Shown: piece after piece, positions 35,843-44,563 of the stretch
How positions within the stretch are numbered: the first letter of the stretch is position 1
Layout of the letters: the number at the start of each line of letters is the position of its first letter
Source: Kutzneria buriramensis
Lineage (GTDB): Bacteria; Actinomycetota; Actinomycetes; Mycobacteriales; Pseudonocardiaceae
Reading direction: 5' to 3'
NCBI RefSeq assembly: GCF_003387475.1
Contig: NZ_QUNO01000013.1
Span: 248,001-312,000 of the forward strand
DNA length: 64,000 nucleotides
The notes under the pieces: generated by a model
Databases searched by the model: none
Told to the model about the DNA's origin: nothing
The model's input: the letters and a program-made list of their open reading frames with translations, nothing else
Made by a program: the position numbers and the translations under genes

Positions 35843-37033
35843 ATGCACCGCTTGACCCTCATTGCGGTCGCCGCAGCGCTGGTCGCCGCCGCGCCGGCGG
35901 CCGCCGCGGCACCGCACAAGCCGGTCAAACCGGCGGCGACCGCCCAGGCCGCTGCCGCGCTGCCGACGGCCGGCAACGGCGTGTTCCAGGTCCGCATGCA
36001 GGACCGGCGTGGCCTGGGGCTGGGCACCTTCACCGTCACCAGGGGCGGTCAGGACGTGCTCTACAGCGGCGGCGGTCCCGGCACCAGCTTCATGATCGTC
36101 CGCGACCTGGCCGACCCCAAGAACCCGGTGGACTACGTGCAGGGCGAGTACCTCACGCAGGCCAACGAGGTCTCCATGGACGACTCCATCTCGTTCGTGT
36201 CGACGGTCAGCCCGACCGAGTTGAAGGTGACGTGGTTCCTGCCCGCCGGCACGCTCGTCGAGGACGTCGTCGTGCACGGCAGCACCGCCGCCGACTCCAG
36301 CGTCGAGGTCACCACTACGTTCACCGGCAGCGACCAGATCCAGGTGCAGTACCTGTGGGATCTGGCCGTGGGCAGGGACGACGGGCCGGTGGTGCAGAGC
36401 GAGCAGGCCGGCGGCACGTTCCGCCCGTTCGCGCAGTCGGCCACCAACGAGACCACCTTCACGGCCTTCGACAGCCTTTTCGCGTCGGACAACGACGGCA
36501 GTGCGACGTCGCCGACCATGGCGGTCGGGCTCACCGGCTCCGGCCCGAGCCGGATCACGCCGGTGCCGACCGTGCCGCTGGCGGCGAAGTACGTGTGCTG
36601 GCCGCAGGCCGTCGGCTCGCCGATCGGCTACTACCAGACGGATCCGACGATCGACGTCAGCACGTCGGCGTCCACCTGTACCGGGCCGTCCGGCAACGAC
36701 TCCGCCGTCGCCTACCTGTTCGCGCCCGGCCAGTCGGCGGTGTCGGCGTCGGTGTTCAGCATCGCCCCGGACGCCACGTCGCTGAAGGTGGCGCCGGCCC
36801 GGCTGGTCAGCCCCGCCCTGAGCGCCACGCTCACCGACACCGTCTACAACCACCCGGTGCCCGGCCGGACCGTTGCCTTCAGCGCCAACGGCAAGGTCCT
36901 GTGCCAGGCCGTCACCGACGCCAACGGAGTCGCGGCGTGCGGCGGCACGGCCGAGGGCCTGGCCGCCGCACTGGGCTACTCGGGCGGCAGCGTCGGCGAC
37001 CTGGTGTGGGCCGGGGCCAGCGCCCACAGCTGA
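35843..37033 (+). CDS. Secreted protein with Ig-like C-terminal domain, unknown function (LP3)
   Basis: 396 aa. A Sec signal peptide is clear: MHRLTLIAVAAALVAAAP, cleavage likely near residue 23-25 (AAAA/APHK). The middle part (residues about 40-290) is beta-rich with four cysteines in pairs (VCW; STCTG; CQA; ACGG). The C-terminal 90 residues (LVSPALSATLTDTVYNHPVPGRTVAFSANG, then VTDANGVAACGG) match the Big_1/invasin-like Ig fold. ATG 35843 follows GGGGAG by 5 bases and comes 12 bases after the LP2 stop, so it belongs to the same operon and shows that at least one product works outside the cell. Confidence 0.8.
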   Translation: MHRLTLIAVAAALVAAAPAAAAAPHKPVKPAATAQAAAALPTAGNGVFQVRMQDRRGLGLGTFTVTRGGQDVLYSGGGPGTSFMIVRDLADPKNPVDYVQGEYLTQANEVSMDDSISFVSTVSPTELKVTWFLPAGTLVEDVVVHGSTAADSSVEVTTTFTGSDQIQVQYLWDLAVGRDDGPVVQSEQAGGTFRPFAQSATNETTFTAFDSLFASDNDGSATSPTMAVGLTGSGPSRITPVPTVPLAAKYVCWPQAVGSPIGYYQTDPTIDVSTSASTCTGPSGNDSAVAYLFAPGQSAVSASVFSIAPDATSLKVAPARLVSPALSATLTDTVYNHPVPGRTVAFSANGKVLCQAVTDANGVAACGGTAEGLAAALGYSGGSVGDLVWAGASAHS

Positions 37034-37034
37034 G

Positions 37035-38456
37035 TCACGCGGCGGCGGAGAGGGGCTGCGCGACGTCCTCCAGGGACTTCTGCGCGGCCTCCACTCCGAA
37101 CACCAGCTCGATCACGCCGCCGCCCATCATCATCGCCGCGCCCAGGTAGTAGCCGATGGCGACCATCGACGGGTCGCCGGTGCCGACGAGGTTGCCGAAC
37201 AGGATGGGGCCGACGATGCCGCCGAGGCCGGTGCCCACGGAGTAGAACAGCGCGATCGCCATCGCCCTGATCTCCAGCGGGAACACCTCGGACACCGTCA
37301 GATAGGCGGCGCTCGACCCGGCCGAGGCGAGGAAGAACACCGTGCTCCAGGCGATCGTCAACGTCCAGGCGGACAACACGTTCTGTTGGAACAGCACGGC
37401 CGTCACGACGAGCAGCACGCCGGAGCCGAGGTAGCAGATGGCGATCATCGTGCGGCGGCCGACGGTGTCGAACAGCCGGCCGAGCACCAGCGGCCCGGCG
37501 AGGCTGCCGATGGCCAGCGGAATCAGGTACGTGCCGGCGGTCGCGCCCGGGACGTGGAAGAACGTGCCCAGCACCAACGCCTGGGTGAAGTACACGGCGT
37601 TGTAGAGGAAAGCCTGTCCGACGAACAGGCCGAGCCCGAGCAGCGTCCGGCGGGGATACGTTTGCAGCAAGGTCTTCGCCACCGCGCCGAAGCCGGTGCT
37701 GCCGCGCTCGTGCACCTCGATCGTGTCGTGGACGTCGTCCAGCTCCGTGCCGGTCTGCTCGGCGACCTGGTGCTCGATGTCCGCCACCAGTTCGTCGGCC
37801 TCACGCGCCCTCCCGTGCGTGAACAGCCACCGTGGGCTCTCGGGAACGTTGCGGCGCACCAGCAGAATCCCGACGCCGAGGATCGCGCCGAGCCCGAAAG
37901 CCAGCCGCCACCCCAGGTTCTCGGCGAACAGCGCCGGGTTGAGCAGCGCCAACGTCAGGGCCGCGCCGGCCGCCGCGCCCAGCCAGTACGAGCCGTTGAC
38001 GATCAGGTCGATGCGGCCGCGGAGCCGGGCCGGCACCAGCTCGTCGATGGCGGAGTTGATCGCCGCGTACTCGCCGCCCACGCCCGCGCCGGTGAAGAAC
38101 CGCATCGCGAGGAACCAGATCGGGGTGAAGGAGAACGCCGTCAGGACTGTCGCCACCAGGTAGAGGCCCAGCGTCACCAGGAACAGCTTCTTCCGGCCCA
38201 GGCGGTCGGTCAGGTACCCGAAGCCGAGCGAGCCCAGCACGGCCCCCACGACGTAGCAGGCGGCCGCGAAACCCACTCCTGCGTCGGACAGTTGCAGGCC
38301 GCTGGCCGGGTCCGTCAGCCGCTGCCCGAGCGCGCCGACGATCGTGACCTCGAGGCCGTCCAGGATCCACACCGTGCCCAGGCCGATCAGCACCGTCCAG
38401 TGCCACCGTGACCAGGGCAGCCGATCCATTCTCGCCGGTACGTCCGTGGTCGCCAT
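37035..38456 (-). CDS. MFS transporter (sugar/organic-acid porter type)
   Basis: 473 aa, twelve membrane helices. Signature A appears twice in the N half ([11 protein letters not shown]) and as [11 protein letters not shown] in the C half; PESPRWL marks the sugar-porter/metabolite:H+ symporter branch. The central loop (about residues 200-240) is acidic. The substrate is not inferable from sequence. ATG 38456 is supported by a GGGTAG element ending 8 bases upstream; GTG 38462 would lie too close. The stop is 2 bases from the LP3 stop (convergent). Confidence 0.88.
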   Translation of the reverse strand: MATTDVPARMDRLPWSRWHWTVLIGLGTVWILDGLEVTIVGALGQRLTDPASGLQLSDAGVGFAAACYVVGAVLGSLGFGYLTDRLGRKKLFLVTLGLYLVATVLTAFSFTPIWFLAMRFFTGAGVGGEYAAINSAIDELVPARLRGRIDLIVNGSYWLGAAAGAALTLALLNPALFAENLGWRLAFGLGAILGVGILLVRRNVPESPRWLFTHGRAREADELVADIEHQVAEQTGTELDDVHDTIEVHERGSTGFGAVAKTLLQTYPRRTLLGLGLFVGQAFLYNAVYFTQALVLGTFFHVPGATAGTYLIPLAIGSLAGPLVLGRLFDTVGRRTMIAICYLGSGVLLVVTAVLFQQNVLSAWTLTIAWSTVFFLASAGSSAAYLTVSEVFPLEIRAMAIALFYSVGTGLGGIVGPILFGNLVGTGDPSMVAIGYYLGAAMMMGGGVIELVFGVEAAQKSLEDVAQPLSAAA

Positions 38457-38464
38457 GCCCACGG

Positions 38465-38490
38465 CTACCCACTCCGCACCGGGTTGAGTC
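38465..38490 (-). promoter_or_regulatory. SigB/SigF-type promoter of the MFS gene
   Basis: Minus strand: GACT (38487-38490), 16-base spacer, GGGTAG (38465-38470), 8 bases to ATG 38456. No Shine-Dalgarno. Confidence 0.45.
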
Positions 38491-38494
38491 GCCC

Positions 38495-38527
38495 GACGGC
38501 GGCCGGGGCGGTGCCCCGGCCGCCGTC
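38495..38527 (-). terminator. Perfect hairpin terminator after the S33 peptidase gene
   Basis: A 15-base stem (38495-38509 with 38513-38527) with a 3-base GGT loop, starting 3 bases after the stop of the minus-strand peptidase gene (38531). Very GC-rich stem without a U-tract, as is usual for actinobacterial terminators. Confidence 0.65.
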
Positions 38528-38530
38528 ACG

Positions 38531-40234
38531 TCAGCGCAGCGCGTTCGTCCTGCGGATGAACTCCTGCGCGTGCTCCCGCAGCGCGGCCGGGCCGCTCACC
38601 TGAGCGAACGAGCCGAACGACTGGGCCGCCGGGCTCTTCACCGGGCCGGGCACCGGGAACACCTCGGTCTCCCCGATCAGCGGCACGCCCGGGCAGGTGT
38701 TGCTGCCGGGCCGGGAGTTGTCGAGCAGGAAGACGTTCACCATGCCGTCGACGCAGGGGTTGGCCGTGAGGGCGTACTGCCCGTGGTACGGCGAGTCGTC
38801 GACGGAGATCAGGCTGACGCCCGGCGCGGCCTTCACCGCGGCGTGCGCCTGCTCGTAGCCCGTCTGCGGGTCGAACTCCCCCTGCACGACAAGGACGTTC
38901 TTCGCGACCGAGGCCGGCAGGGTCGGCAGCGTCTGGCGCGGGGCGTCCGACCAGAAGCCGCAGGTCTCGGAAATGCCGTACTGCCAGCCGAACAGCGGGT
39001 ACTTCGGGCCTTGCCGGTCGCTCAGCCCCTTGTACCAGGCGGCGGACCTCGTCGGCTGGTCACCGCAGGCGACGGCGTAGCGGACGTCCTCCACCGCCAC
39101 GTAGTCCGGCGGGATCACGGCCTTGACGTCCTGTGCGGTCACCGCGGCCGCCGGCTTGCCGAAGGTGGTCTGCGCCTGGGCGTCGAGCTGGCGCTGGAGC
39201 TCGCTCGACGCGGGCGTCGCCCCGCCCAGCGCCTTGATGCCGGCCTGGAAGATCTGGGTGGCCTGGAGCCAGGCGAACTTGCTGCCCATGCCGACCCAGA
39301 CGTCGTCGTAGCGGTCCCCGCTGACGCCCTGCGACTTGTAGTAGGCGCGGACCTGCTCCCACTTCTGGCGCACCGCGTCCGGCGTCGCGCCGAACACGTC
39401 CGGCTGGGTGCGGGTCAGCCACGGCACGTAGACCTGGTCGAACTGGCGCTGGTCGATGACCGGGAAGTCCTCGAAGTCGGCCTCTAACCGGCCCTGCCAG
39501 TTCACGCTGGAGTCCAGCACGATCTTGCCGGCGCTGCCCGGGAACAGCGAGGCGTACTTGGCGCCGAGCCAGCTGCCGTAGGAGTAGCCGAGGTAGTTCA
39601 GCTTCGGCGCGCCCAGCAGCTGCCGGATCAGCTCCATGTCGTGCGCGGTCTGCCAGGTCGTCAGGAACGGCGACTCGGCCACGCTCTGGCACGCCTCCGC
39701 GACCGCGCGCGGGATCTGCTGGTGCTCGGCGATGCTCTTAGCCGAGCGGTCACGGGCGTCGAGCGGGTCCTGCGGCAGGCGGCCCGTCGGCACCTGGCAG
39801 GCGATCGGCGCGCCGGCCGCGGTGGTGTCGCCCTCGTGGCCGGTGCCGCGCGGGTCCATGCCGATGAAGTCGTAGCGCGCGCCGACGGTCGGCTCCAGCG
39901 CCGCCAGGATGCCGGCCAGTCCCGTGCCCTGGCCGCCGGGGCCGCCCGGGTTGATCAGGATCGGGCCCAGCGAGGCGCCGGAGGCCTTGACGCGGCTGAT
40001 CGACACCTGCATGTCGACGCCCCCGGTCGGCGCCGCCCAGTCCCTCGGCACCGTCACCATCGCGCACTGGGCGTCCTTCGCGCCCGGTTCCGTCGGGAAC
40101 GGGCAGGCGCCCCAGGTGAGCTGCTGGTTCTCGTAGCCGGCGAACGGATCGCCGGCGGCGGACGCGACGGCCGGCGCGCCGACCAGCGCCACCGACGCAC
40201 ACGTCACCGCGAGCGCCAATTTTCTTGCGTGCAC
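38531..40234 (-). CDS. Secreted alpha/beta hydrolase, tripeptidyl aminopeptidase (S33) family
   Basis: 567 aa. Signal peptide at the N-terminus from GTG 40234 (VHARKLALAVTCASVALVG, cleavage near VASAA/GDP). Alpha/beta hydrolase fold with a TAP-like C-terminal domain. Catalytic serine in GYSYGSWLG, aspartate in VVQGEFDPQTG, histidine in SPYHGQY. The oxyanion region is NPGGPGGQGTG. This is the layout of Streptomyces SlpD/SlpE and Tap proteases, which remove tripeptides from secreted peptides. GTG 40234 is chosen for its GAGGGGAG site 6 bases upstream; the frame is open further to 40321. Confidence 0.87.
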   Translation of the reverse strand: MHARKLALAVTCASVALVGAPAVASAAGDPFAGYENQQLTWGACPFPTEPGAKDAQCAMVTVPRDWAAPTGGVDMQVSISRVKASGASLGPILINPGGPGGQGTGLAGILAALEPTVGARYDFIGMDPRGTGHEGDTTAAGAPIACQVPTGRLPQDPLDARDRSAKSIAEHQQIPRAVAEACQSVAESPFLTTWQTAHDMELIRQLLGAPKLNYLGYSYGSWLGAKYASLFPGSAGKIVLDSSVNWQGRLEADFEDFPVIDQRQFDQVYVPWLTRTQPDVFGATPDAVRQKWEQVRAYYKSQGVSGDRYDDVWVGMGSKFAWLQATQIFQAGIKALGGATPASSELQRQLDAQAQTTFGKPAAAVTAQDVKAVIPPDYVAVEDVRYAVACGDQPTRSAAWYKGLSDRQGPKYPLFGWQYGISETCGFWSDAPRQTLPTLPASVAKNVLVVQGEFDPQTGYEQAHAAVKAAPGVSLISVDDSPYHGQYALTANPCVDGMVNVFLLDNSRPGSNTCPGVPLIGETEVFPVPGPVKSPAAQSFGSFAQVSGPAALREHAQEFIRRTNALR

Positions 40235-40354
40235 GAGCACTCCCCTCAGATTGCAACGTTCGCGCCTGCCATGCTCGTGCGCGCGCAACCCTTGGCACAC
40301 CAGCCATCCGTCGGTTACCACCCGGGATTTCCTCCGCCCCGAGTAGCACTCGAA

Positions 40355-43300
40355 TCAGCCGAAAGTACGATTGCCCGCCCGAGCGCGACGTGCACGGGCG
40401 GCCCACAGCGGCGCTTCGCACCGGGCCGCGACGTCCTCTGCCTGCTGGAAGTGCGCGCCGGCGGCGGTGCGCCGGCCGAGCAGCCGCGCTGCCTCGCCCA
40501 GGATCTGTGCCATGGGCCCGAGCACCCACGCGCCGCACGCACCGCCGGCCAGACCTCCGCCGTACGGCAGGAGCTCGTCGTAGAGCGCCGCGACCTCGTC
40601 ACGTTCGCCCAGGGCCACCGCGGCGAGCATGCGGTGGCCGATCCGCCTGCTCCACAGGAAGTTGCGGACCATCTCCGCAGGCGGGCGCCGGACCTCGCGC
40701 GCCTGCGCCCACCGACCCGCCGCGGCCAGCGCGATCGCCAGTCGCTCGCCCACCACGTGGCCCAGACCGTGTTGCACCCGCAGCTCGCCGACGGCGTCGG
40801 CGGCCCGCCCGCGAGTGAGCCACACGTCGGTGACGCCGAGCAGCCGGTACACCTCCGGCATGATGCCGTTGCAGTCCCGGATGACGTCGCCGGCCTCGGC
40901 GTAGTGGCGCTCGGCGTCGTCGAGCCGGCCGGCGATGTGCGCGAGCATGCCCTCGGCGAGGTGCACGTAGATCATCTGCGGCCGGAGGTGATAGCGCTCG
41001 GCCAGACTCCGGGCCGCCGACACGTGCTCCGCCGCCCGCTCGATCTCCAACCGCGTCGTGGCGGTCTGCGCCGCCAGGATGTGCGCGTGCGCCTCATACG
41101 TCACCAACTCGTGGCGGCGGGCCAGGCTCATCAGCTCGGTGTCGATCGCGGGCCGGTCGTCCGGGTAGAGGTCGGCGGCGCGGGTCTCGGCGACCATCGC
41201 CAGCGCGACACACAGCAGCTCGGGGTCGTCGGCGACCCGGGCCAGCGTCAACGCCTCGTCGGCGGCGGCGATCGCGCGGTCGATGTCGCCGCTGGTGTGA
41301 TCGCGCGCCACCGTCGTCAGCAGACGGCACCGCGCGTCCACGGAGAGATCGCTCTGGCCGAGGAGCCGCTCGATGGCCCCCATCAGCCGCACATCCGGTC
41401 GCGCGTACGGGCGGACCACCCAGGACGTCGGGTGGTCCCAGTAGCCGATCGCGCTGGTGAGCAGGTCGTCGCGGCCGCTGCGTTCCGCGATGGCGAAGGC
41501 CTGCGCGCGGGCGTCGAGGGCGGCGGCGTTCTCGCCGGCGGCGTGGTACTCGCGGGTGAGCCGACCCAACAGGTCCACCCGGTCGGCGTCGGTGGTGTCG
41601 GGCGACAGGTCGAGGCAGCTCAGCGCTTGGCGGTACCAGTCGGCGGCGGTGTCGTGCGCGAAGTGGCGTGCGGCGTGCTCGGCCGCCGCGGCGGCGTGTC
41701 GCGCCGCGAGGCCGGCCGTTCGCGGCACCGCGGCCTGAACCTGGTGGTGCGCAACGGCCGCCACGTCGTCGGGATGCAGTTCGGCGACGGCGTCGGCGAC
41801 CCGCGAATGCCATTGCCGACGCCGAAACGCCGGCACCTGCGCGTACAGCGCCTCCCGGACGAGAACGTGCGAGAAGCGGAGCCAGCCCGGCCTCGGCTCG
41901 GTCAACAAACCCGCGCCGACACCCGACTCCAGCCCGTGCAGAACCGTTTCCTCGTCCTGGACCGCCGCGCGCAGCAGCAGGTCGATGTCGACGGCCCGGC
42001 CGAGGATCGAGGCGAACCGGAGCGTCCCCACGACTTCCGCCGACAACAGGGCGAATCGGTGGCGGAGGATGTCCTGCACGCCGTCGGGTATCCGGTTCAT
42101 CGCTTCGCCGCCGCTCAGCAGGCGGGCACATTCCTTGAGGTAGAAGGGATTTCCCTCGGTCCGGGTCAGCAACGCGGCCACGACGGTGTCGTCCTGCCGC
42201 TGTCCGCTGGCGGCGTCGACGATCATCCGCGCCGCGTCGGCGTCCACGCCACCGAGCTGGACCCGGTGCGGTGACCGGGCGGCCAGCACGGCGAGGGTGT
42301 GCGCGAGGGCGGCGCCGACCTCGTGCGGTCTGTACGTGGCGACGAGCAGCACCCGAACACGAGCCTGCACGACGCTGCGTATCAACGCGAGGGTCTCGAC
42401 GTCGGCGCGGTGCAGGTCGTCGAAGGCGATCGCTGTCCGGCCATCCGTTCGCGCCAGCCAGTCGACCAGCGCGCGGTGCAGCCGGGACCTCGTCCCCGCC
42501 ACGTCGCCGTCATCCAACAGCGGTGCGAGTTCCGCGGCCTGTGGCCCCGGGTCGTGCACCTTCGCCAGCTCGGCCAACGGCTGCCGCCAGGCCGCGCTCG
42601 GCAGGCTGCCCTCCGATTCCGGGCAGCGGCCGACCAGCACCAGCCAGCCCTGGGCGACGAGATCGTCCCGGAAACGCTCCAGCAGCGCCGACTTGCCACT
42701 GCCCGCGTCGCCCGCGACCAGCCCCGGCTCCATCGACCGGGCAGCGAGGTGCAGCGCCGCCAGCTCCTCCCGTCTACCGGCGAAAACCGTCGCCGCTCGG
42801 GTCGGCGGGTCGAGGGCGGGATCGGCCCGCAGGATCGCCAGGTGAAGCCCCTGCAACTGGTGGCCGGGGTCCACCCCGAGCTCGTCGGCGAGGTGTTCCT
42901 TCGTACGGCGGAACAACTCCAGCGCGTCGCCGGTCCGCCCGTCGAGGTGGAGCGCCCGCATCAGCTGCCCCACAAGCCTCTCCCGGTCCGGGTGCGTCCG
43001 CACGAGCATGGTCAGCTCGTCCACGACCTCGCGGTGGCGGGCCAACCGGAGCATGGCGTCGAAGCGGTCCTCCACCGCGGCGAGCCGGGACTCCTCCAGC
43101 CCCGCGTCGAGCCGTTTCCACAGGTCGTCCGGGGCGACGTCGGCAAGCGCCGGCCCGCGCCACAACGCGAGCGCCTCATCGAGCGTCGCGATCTTGACCG
43201 AGTCGGCGTCCGCGCCGCGGGCCTGTCGGAGCAAGTCCTGGAACCGGTGCACGTCCACCTGCCCCGGCTCCAGCCGCAGGACGTATCCGGGGCCCTGGGT

Positions 43301-43561
43301 GACGATCACGTCCCGGCCGGCGCCGGCCTCGTCGAAGGCCCGCCGCAGCTGCGACACGTGCACCCGGACCGCATGGGACGACCGCCTCGGGGGCTCGTCC
43401 GACCACACCAGGTCGACCAGCCGGTCCACCGTGACCAGCTTGTTGACCTGCCAGGCCAGGATCGCCAACACCAGGCGCTGCTGCCGCGAGCCCAGCGGGA
43501 TCGGCGCGTCCCGGACGCGCGCCTCCACCGTGCCCAGCAGCCGCAGGTCCACTCGCTGCAC
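40355..43561 (-). CDS. AfsR/SARP family transcriptional regulator with AAA and TPR-like regions
   Basis: 1068 aa. Residues 1-95 are an OmpR-type winged helix (DLRLLGTVEARVR, then AVRVHVSQLRRAF). Residues about 95-240 are the BTAD domain (VDVHRFQDLLRQARG..., ALALWRGPALADV, LMRALHLDGRTGDALELFRRTK). Then an AAA/NB-ARC-like ATPase: Walker A GDAGSGKSALL, Walker B AIAFDDLHRAD. The C-terminal 500 residues are helical, TPR-like. It is the large-activator type of antibiotic regulator. No biosynthetic cluster lies nearby. Start GTG 43561, GTG 43552 also possible. Divergent from the PLP gene. Confidence 0.88.
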   Translation of the reverse strand: MQRVDLRLLGTVEARVRDAPIPLGSRQQRLVLAILAWQVNKLVTVDRLVDLVWSDEPPRRSSHAVRVHVSQLRRAFDEAGAGRDVIVTQGPGYVLRLEPGQVDVHRFQDLLRQARGADADSVKIATLDEALALWRGPALADVAPDDLWKRLDAGLEESRLAAVEDRFDAMLRLARHREVVDELTMLVRTHPDRERLVGQLMRALHLDGRTGDALELFRRTKEHLADELGVDPGHQLQGLHLAILRADPALDPPTRAATVFAGRREELAALHLAARSMEPGLVAGDAGSGKSALLERFRDDLVAQGWLVLVGRCPESEGSLPSAAWRQPLAELAKVHDPGPQAAELAPLLDDGDVAGTRSRLHRALVDWLARTDGRTAIAFDDLHRADVETLALIRSVVQARVRVLLVATYRPHEVGAALAHTLAVLAARSPHRVQLGGVDADAARMIVDAASGQRQDDTVVAALLTRTEGNPFYLKECARLLSGGEAMNRIPDGVQDILRHRFALLSAEVVGTLRFASILGRAVDIDLLLRAAVQDEETVLHGLESGVGAGLLTEPRPGWLRFSHVLVREALYAQVPAFRRRQWHSRVADAVAELHPDDVAAVAHHQVQAAVPRTAGLAARHAAAAAEHAARHFAHDTAADWYRQALSCLDLSPDTTDADRVDLLGRLTREYHAAGENAAALDARAQAFAIAERSGRDDLLTSAIGYWDHPTSWVVRPYARPDVRLMGAIERLLGQSDLSVDARCRLLTTVARDHTSGDIDRAIAAADEALTLARVADDPELLCVALAMVAETRAADLYPDDRPAIDTELMSLARRHELVTYEAHAHILAAQTATTRLEIERAAEHVSAARSLAERYHLRPQMIYVHLAEGMLAHIAGRLDDAERHYAEAGDVIRDCNGIMPEVYRLLGVTDVWLTRGRAADAVGELRVQHGLGHVVGERLAIALAAAGRWAQAREVRRPPAEMVRNFLWSRRIGHRMLAAVALGERDEVAALYDELLPYGGGLAGGACGAWVLGPMAQILGEAARLLGRRTAAGAHFQQAEDVAARCEAPLWAARARRARAGNRTFG

Positions 43562-43597
43562 GATACTCGGCTGTCCGGCGCAACTAGGCTGTTTCCC

Positions 43598-44536
43598 GTG
43601 CTGGAGACGCGCCTCGACGACACCAGGATCACGGCGGCCCGGTCGGTGATCGACCCGGTGTTCCTCGACACTCCCCTGTTCCCGTGCGACGCGCTGGACC
43701 TCGGCTGCGCGCTCAGCATCAAGCTGGAGACCGCGAACCCCGTGCGCAGCTTCAAGGGCCGCGGCACGGAGCTCGTCACTCACCTGCTCGCCGGTTCCGG
43801 TGTGGTGTGCGCGAGCGCCGGCAACCTCGGTCAGGCGCTGGCGTGGTCCGGTCGCAGGCGGGGCCTCGACGTCACGGTGGTCGCCTCCCGCTTCGCGCCG
43901 GCCGTCAAGCTCGATCGGATTCGCGCCCTGGACGCCGAGTTGGTGCTGGTCGACGGCGACTTCGAGCTGGCTCGCGACCGGGCCGTGGACATCTCGCGGG
44001 AGCGCGGCATCCGGCTGGTCGAGGACAGCCTGGACCTCGAGACGTGCGAGGGCGCGGCCACCATCGGCCTGGAGTTGGTGGACGCGCCCGTGGACGTCGT
44101 GCTGATCGCCCTCGGCGGCGGTGCGATGGCCACAGGCATCGGTCACGTGCTGAAGTCGCGGCGGCCGGACGTCGAGGTCGTCTGCGTGCAACCGCTCGGC
44201 GCGCCGGCGATGACCCGCTCCTGGCACTCGCGCCGCGTCGTCACCACCGAGTCGATGAACACCATCGCCGACGGCGTCGCCGGCCGGCGGCCCATCCCGG
44301 AGGTCTTGGCCGATCTGCTGGTCGTCGCCGACGACGCGCTGCTGGTGTCCGAGGAGTCGATCATCGCCGGGATGGGCCTGCTGCTCCGGCACGCCGGCCT
44401 GGTCGTCGAACCGTCGGCGGCGCTCGGCATCGCCGCGATCCTGGAGAACCGGCAGCGGTTCGCCGGCAAACGGGTGGCCACGATCATCTGCGGTTCCAAC
44501 GTCGACCCGGAGGCGTACAAACGCTGGGTAGGGTGA
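43598..44536 (+). CDS. PLP-dependent enzyme, threonine/serine dehydratase-like (fold II)
   Basis: 312 aa, tryptophan synthase beta superfamily. The Schiff-base lysine is in NPVRSFKGRGTE, the phosphate-binding or Asn loop in ASAGNLGQALAWSG, and the C-terminal PLP-contact region in VVEPSAALGIAAIL. It lacks a regulatory ACT domain, as catabolic dehydratases do. Threonine/serine dehydratase or a beta-replacing synthase are both possible. GTG 43598 is preceded by TAGGCT 7 bases upstream, so it may be leaderless with an ordinary promoter. Confidence 0.83.
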   Translation: MLETRLDDTRITAARSVIDPVFLDTPLFPCDALDLGCALSIKLETANPVRSFKGRGTELVTHLLAGSGVVCASAGNLGQALAWSGRRRGLDVTVVASRFAPAVKLDRIRALDAELVLVDGDFELARDRAVDISRERGIRLVEDSLDLETCEGAATIGLELVDAPVDVVLIALGGGAMATGIGHVLKSRRPDVEVVCVQPLGAPAMTRSWHSRRVVTTESMNTIADGVAGRRPIPEVLADLLVVADDALLVSEESIIAGMGLLLRHAGLVVEPSAALGIAAILENRQRFAGKRVATIICGSNVDPEAYKRWVG

Positions 44537-44563
44537 CCCGATCGCCGGAACCTGGGGGTGCGA

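Noticed and set aside
40355-43561. Part of an antibiotic biosynthetic cluster (SARP regulator, SnoaL-like and LLM genes in the window)
   Set aside because: No polyketide synthase, NRPS, or other core biosynthetic gene is present.
43562-44392. N-terminal extension of the SARP regulator by more than 270 residues
   Set aside because: It overlaps the PLP enzyme gene on the other strand and has low-complexity composition; the wHTH starts at residue 1 of the GTG 43561 version.
44526-44531. GGGTAG as a promoter of the KAP gene
   Set aside because: It lies in the end of the PLP gene and has no GNNT at a proper distance.
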